17,725 nt of DNA from a bacterium (GTDB lineage Bacteria > Margulisbacteria > Marinamargulisbacteria > SXXA01): assembly GCA_018402095.1 (NCBI GenBank), contig JAGYJO010000010.1, positions 1 to 17,725 of the forward strand, read 5' to 3'. Shown piece by piece: positions 15,990-17,725 of the stretch (positions are counted from its first letter, which is position 1; each line of letters opens with the position of its first letter). Position numbers and translations under genes: made by a program. The notes under the pieces were generated by a model. That model was not told the DNA's origin. It saw nothing but the letters and a program-made list of their open reading frames with translations, and did not search any database.

Positions 15990-17725
15990 CGGGATCGATC
16001 GCCAGATCGTGAGTGACCGTGAGGTGGGCGAAAAATGTTTCGCCCCTACAGCGGCAGGCACATACGGGATCGAAAGGGCGACGCCCTTTCACTCTAAAAT
16101 AAAATATATCTCAGCGAAGCTGAGATATATTCTCATGCTAGCTACCCTAGCTATTCCACTATGCCTCACGACACTGGCTGCTACCCCTCATGTCACCGCT
16201 GAAATCATCCCTGCCTATACCCATGCGATATCTGGGGTATCTGTTTCTCTCAATGTGCAGTTGGAGATTGCGCCTGGGTGGCATATTTATGGCGAAAATC
16301 CTGGCGAGGTGGGCGTGCCTACCCGGATCACATGGCCGCAAGCCATGCCGGGGCTGGCTATTAGCGATATGTCTTGGCCCACCCCTAGTCGGTTTGAAAC
16401 TGCAGGTATCGAAAGCTGGGGCTATGAATCGTCTGTGACTTTTCCCTTTTTGGTGACCTTGCCTGAAGCTTTGTCTGTGGGGGATCGTGTTCCTTTTGTT
16501 GCGGAGATTCGGTGGTTGGCCTGTGCTGATCTTTGCATCCCTGGGTCGGCGACGGTAACGGGGTCTCTTCTAATAGGTGCGGATATGGTGCCCAATCCCC
16601 GGTTTTCAGAGATCCTAGGTGAATCAAAGCCCGTGTCAACGACGACTGGGTCGCCTCTTTTGTGGGTCATGGTTCTGTCGGCATTTGTCGGTGGGCTGAT
16701 CTTGAACGTGATGCCCTGTGTGTTTCCTGTATTGTCACTCAAGTTGTTTCAGCTACTGCCCAAATCGACTGAGGCTGTTGATGTGCAGTGCAAAAAAGCC
16801 ACTTTGCGTCATGACGTCTTGGCCTATGCCTCTGGCATTATGGTGAGTTTTTGGGTCATGGCAACGGTTTTGCTCATTCTGCGTCAAACCCTTGGCGTGG
16901 TGGGTTGGGGTATTCAGCTGCAATACCCGGTGGTGGTTTTTGGTTTGATGATTTTGTTTTTTGTATTGGCTTTGAACTTTTTTGGTGTGTTTGAAATAGG
17001 GTTGTCTGCGCAAAAGTTGGGCCAGTTGTCGGGGTCTCATGCCAAACGGGAATTTCTGAGTGGGGTCTTGATCGTGCTGGTCGCGACGCCATGTACGGCG
17101 CCTTTTTTGGGTGCGGCTATTGGGTTTGCGCTGAGTCAGGCGGCATGGGTGACCCTGCTGGTTTTGACGGCGATGGGTCTTGGATTGGCCAGTCCTATGG
17201 TGATTGTGGCTTTCTTTCCCGGTCTGTTGCGTGGGTTGCCGAAGCCTGGGCCGTGGATGGTGACCGTTCGTCAGCTATTGGGGTTTCCGATGTTGGCGAG
17301 TGTGATTTGGTTGCTGTGGGTGTTGTTGCAGCAATGGGGTGAGGCGCAGATGGTGCCGCTTCTGGGCGTGCTGTTGGGGGCTGCTGTGTTGCTTTGGTTT
17401 GTGGGTGTTTGTCAGCATCGGGGGCGCTTTCGCTTGGGGGCGATCGTGTTGTTTCTTGTGATTGTGTTGTCTGGACTGGCGTATCGTGGCTTGGTGCCTG
17501 ATGCGGGTGTTTCCCGTGCCTATGCGGAGAGTGCCTTTGTGCCTTTTTCAGAAACGACTTTGCAACAGGCCCTTGCGGCGGGGCGGCCTGTATTTGTGGA
17601 TGTGACAGCGGCCTGGTGTCTGACCTGTCAGGTGAATAAAAAAACAGTGCTAGAAACAGAGGCTGCACAGGCGTTGTTTTCTCAGAATGACGTGTTACTG
17701 CTCGTCGCGGATTGGACAGCGCAAG
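15958..17725 (+). CDS. DsbD/ScsB-type thiol:disulfide reductase, partial at right edge
   Basis: An inner-membrane protein that carries electrons from cytosolic thioredoxin to the periplasm. In order: signal segment (RYILMLATLAIPLCLTTLAA), N-terminal DsbD-alpha domain with WLACADLCIP (Cys at 16522 and 16534, the CxxxC spacing of ScsB), membrane domain with NVMPCVFPV (Cys 16717) and ATPCTAPFLG (Cys 17092), and C-terminal thioredoxin domain with AWCLTC (Cys 17617 and 17626). The window cuts this last domain. The frame is unbroken. The ATG at 15958 has a strong ribosome site and overlaps nadB by 32 nt; it adds 59 residues before the ATG at 16135, much of it encoded by hairpin repeats. Without those, MSILNKLK joined to the hydrophobic core would be an ordinary signal peptide. 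If the repeats abolish export, 16135 may be the working start. Confidence 0.92.
   Translation, partial: MSILNKLKGLSGIDRQIVSDREVGEKCFAPTAAGTYGIERATPFHSKIKYISAKLRYILMLATLAIPLCLTTLAATPHVTAEIIPAYTHAISGVSVSLNVQLEIAPGWHIYGENPGEVGVPTRITWPQAMPGLAISDMSWPTPSRFETAGIESWGYESSVTFPFLVTLPEALSVGDRVPFVAEIRWLACADLCIPGSATVTGSLLIGADMVPNPRFSEILGESKPVSTTTGSPLLWVMVLSAFVGGLILNVMPCVFPVLSLKLFQLLPKSTEAVDVQCKKATLRHDVLAYASGIMVSFWVMATVLLILRQTLGVVGWGIQLQYPVVVFGLMILFFVLALNFFGVFEIGLSAQKLGQLSGSHAKREFLSGVLIVLVATPCTAPFLGAAIGFALSQAAWVTLLVLTAMGLGLASPMVIVAFFPGLLRGLPKPGPWMVTVRQLLGFPMLASVIWLLWVLLQQWGEAQMVPLLGVLLGAAVLLWFVGVCQHRGRFRLGAIVLFLVIVLSGLAYRGLVPDAGVSRAYAESAFVPFSETTLQQALAAGRPVFVDVTAAWCLTCQVNKKTVLETEAAQALFSQNDVLLLVADWTAQ
15990..16134. 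repeat. Palindromic repeat cluster inside the 5' end of the dsbD-like gene
   Basis: Three perfect hairpins follow one another: GGGCGAAA-AATG-TTTCGCCC (16026-16045), GAAAGGGC-GAC-GCCCTTTC (16072-16090) and a 13-bp stem with loop GAA (16103-16131). The direct repeat CGGGATCGA occurs at 15990-15998 and 16065-16073, exactly 75 nt apart, and would fit a target duplication. The second and third hairpins resemble the third and second of the element at 4301-4447 in core sequence. All of it is read in frame without a stop. Confidence 0.7.

Noticed and set aside
16026..16045. Hairpin as a nadB terminator
   Set aside because: No T-tract follows and it lies inside the open dsbD frame as part of a repeat cluster.
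16190..16438. 82-codon plus-strand reading starting MSPLKSSLPIP
   Set aside because: It is out of frame inside the DsbD-alpha domain, which is clearly the coding frame.
1..17725. CRISPR arrays, tRNA or rRNA genes, transposase genes
   Set aside because: No spaced direct-repeat series, cloverleaf or transposase motif was seen on either strand.

Overview
The window comes from a Gram-negative bacterium. It carries an RND efflux pump with a TolC-type outer-membrane channel, a periplasmic Slt-type lytic transglycosylase, a probable outer-membrane beta-barrel protein and a DsbD/ScsB-type disulfide reductase. The groES-groL operon has a textbook HrcA/CIRCE operator. RpmB (L28) is the cysteine-containing CxxC form, not the Cys-free form usual in Alpha- and Gammaproteobacteria, so I do not assign a phylum. 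No plasmid, phage or CRISPR signature is visible.

Layout. Minus strand, read from high to low coordinates: CIRCE-controlled groES (6613-6317) and groL (6229-4577), a rho-independent terminator (4504-4536), a MITE-like palindromic element (4301-4447), then tolC-like (4279-3080) and an RND transporter (3087-13). The last two genes overlap by 8 nt. Plus strand, starting divergently from groES: slt (6977-9018, frameshifted), an unknown 117-aa gene (9024-9377), a small secreted beta-barrel-like gene (9416-9915, frameshifted), a gamma-carbonic-anhydrase-like gene (9972-10514) and an alpha/beta hydrolase (10505-11413). A second block follows with rpmB, a HAD hydrolase, prfC, a rhodanese, nadB (two frameshifts) and a dsbD/scsB-like gene that runs off the right edge.

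Two things stand out. First, there is a family of small palindromic repeats. One is complete at 4301-4447, with near-perfect terminal inverted repeats next to TA. An exact 52-bp copy of its right end at 11398-11449 supplies the last codons and stop of the hydrolase. A related hairpin cluster at 16026-16131 lies in frame inside the 5' end of the dsbD-like gene, apparently splitting the positively charged part of its signal peptide. This recalls the in-frame palindromic elements of Rickettsia. Second, single-base indels are concentrated between about 8.2 and 15.5 kb: slt, the beta-barrel gene, HAD and nadB twice. The rpmB/HAD junction has also lost its stop. groEL, the pump, prfC and dsbD are intact. 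The damage is either real gene decay or assembly error; raw reads would decide.

The genes do not form one pathway. They cover protein folding (GroESL), envelope export (RND/TolC), cell-wall turnover (Slt), translation (L28, RF3), NAD synthesis (NadB) and periplasmic thiol redox (DsbD-like).
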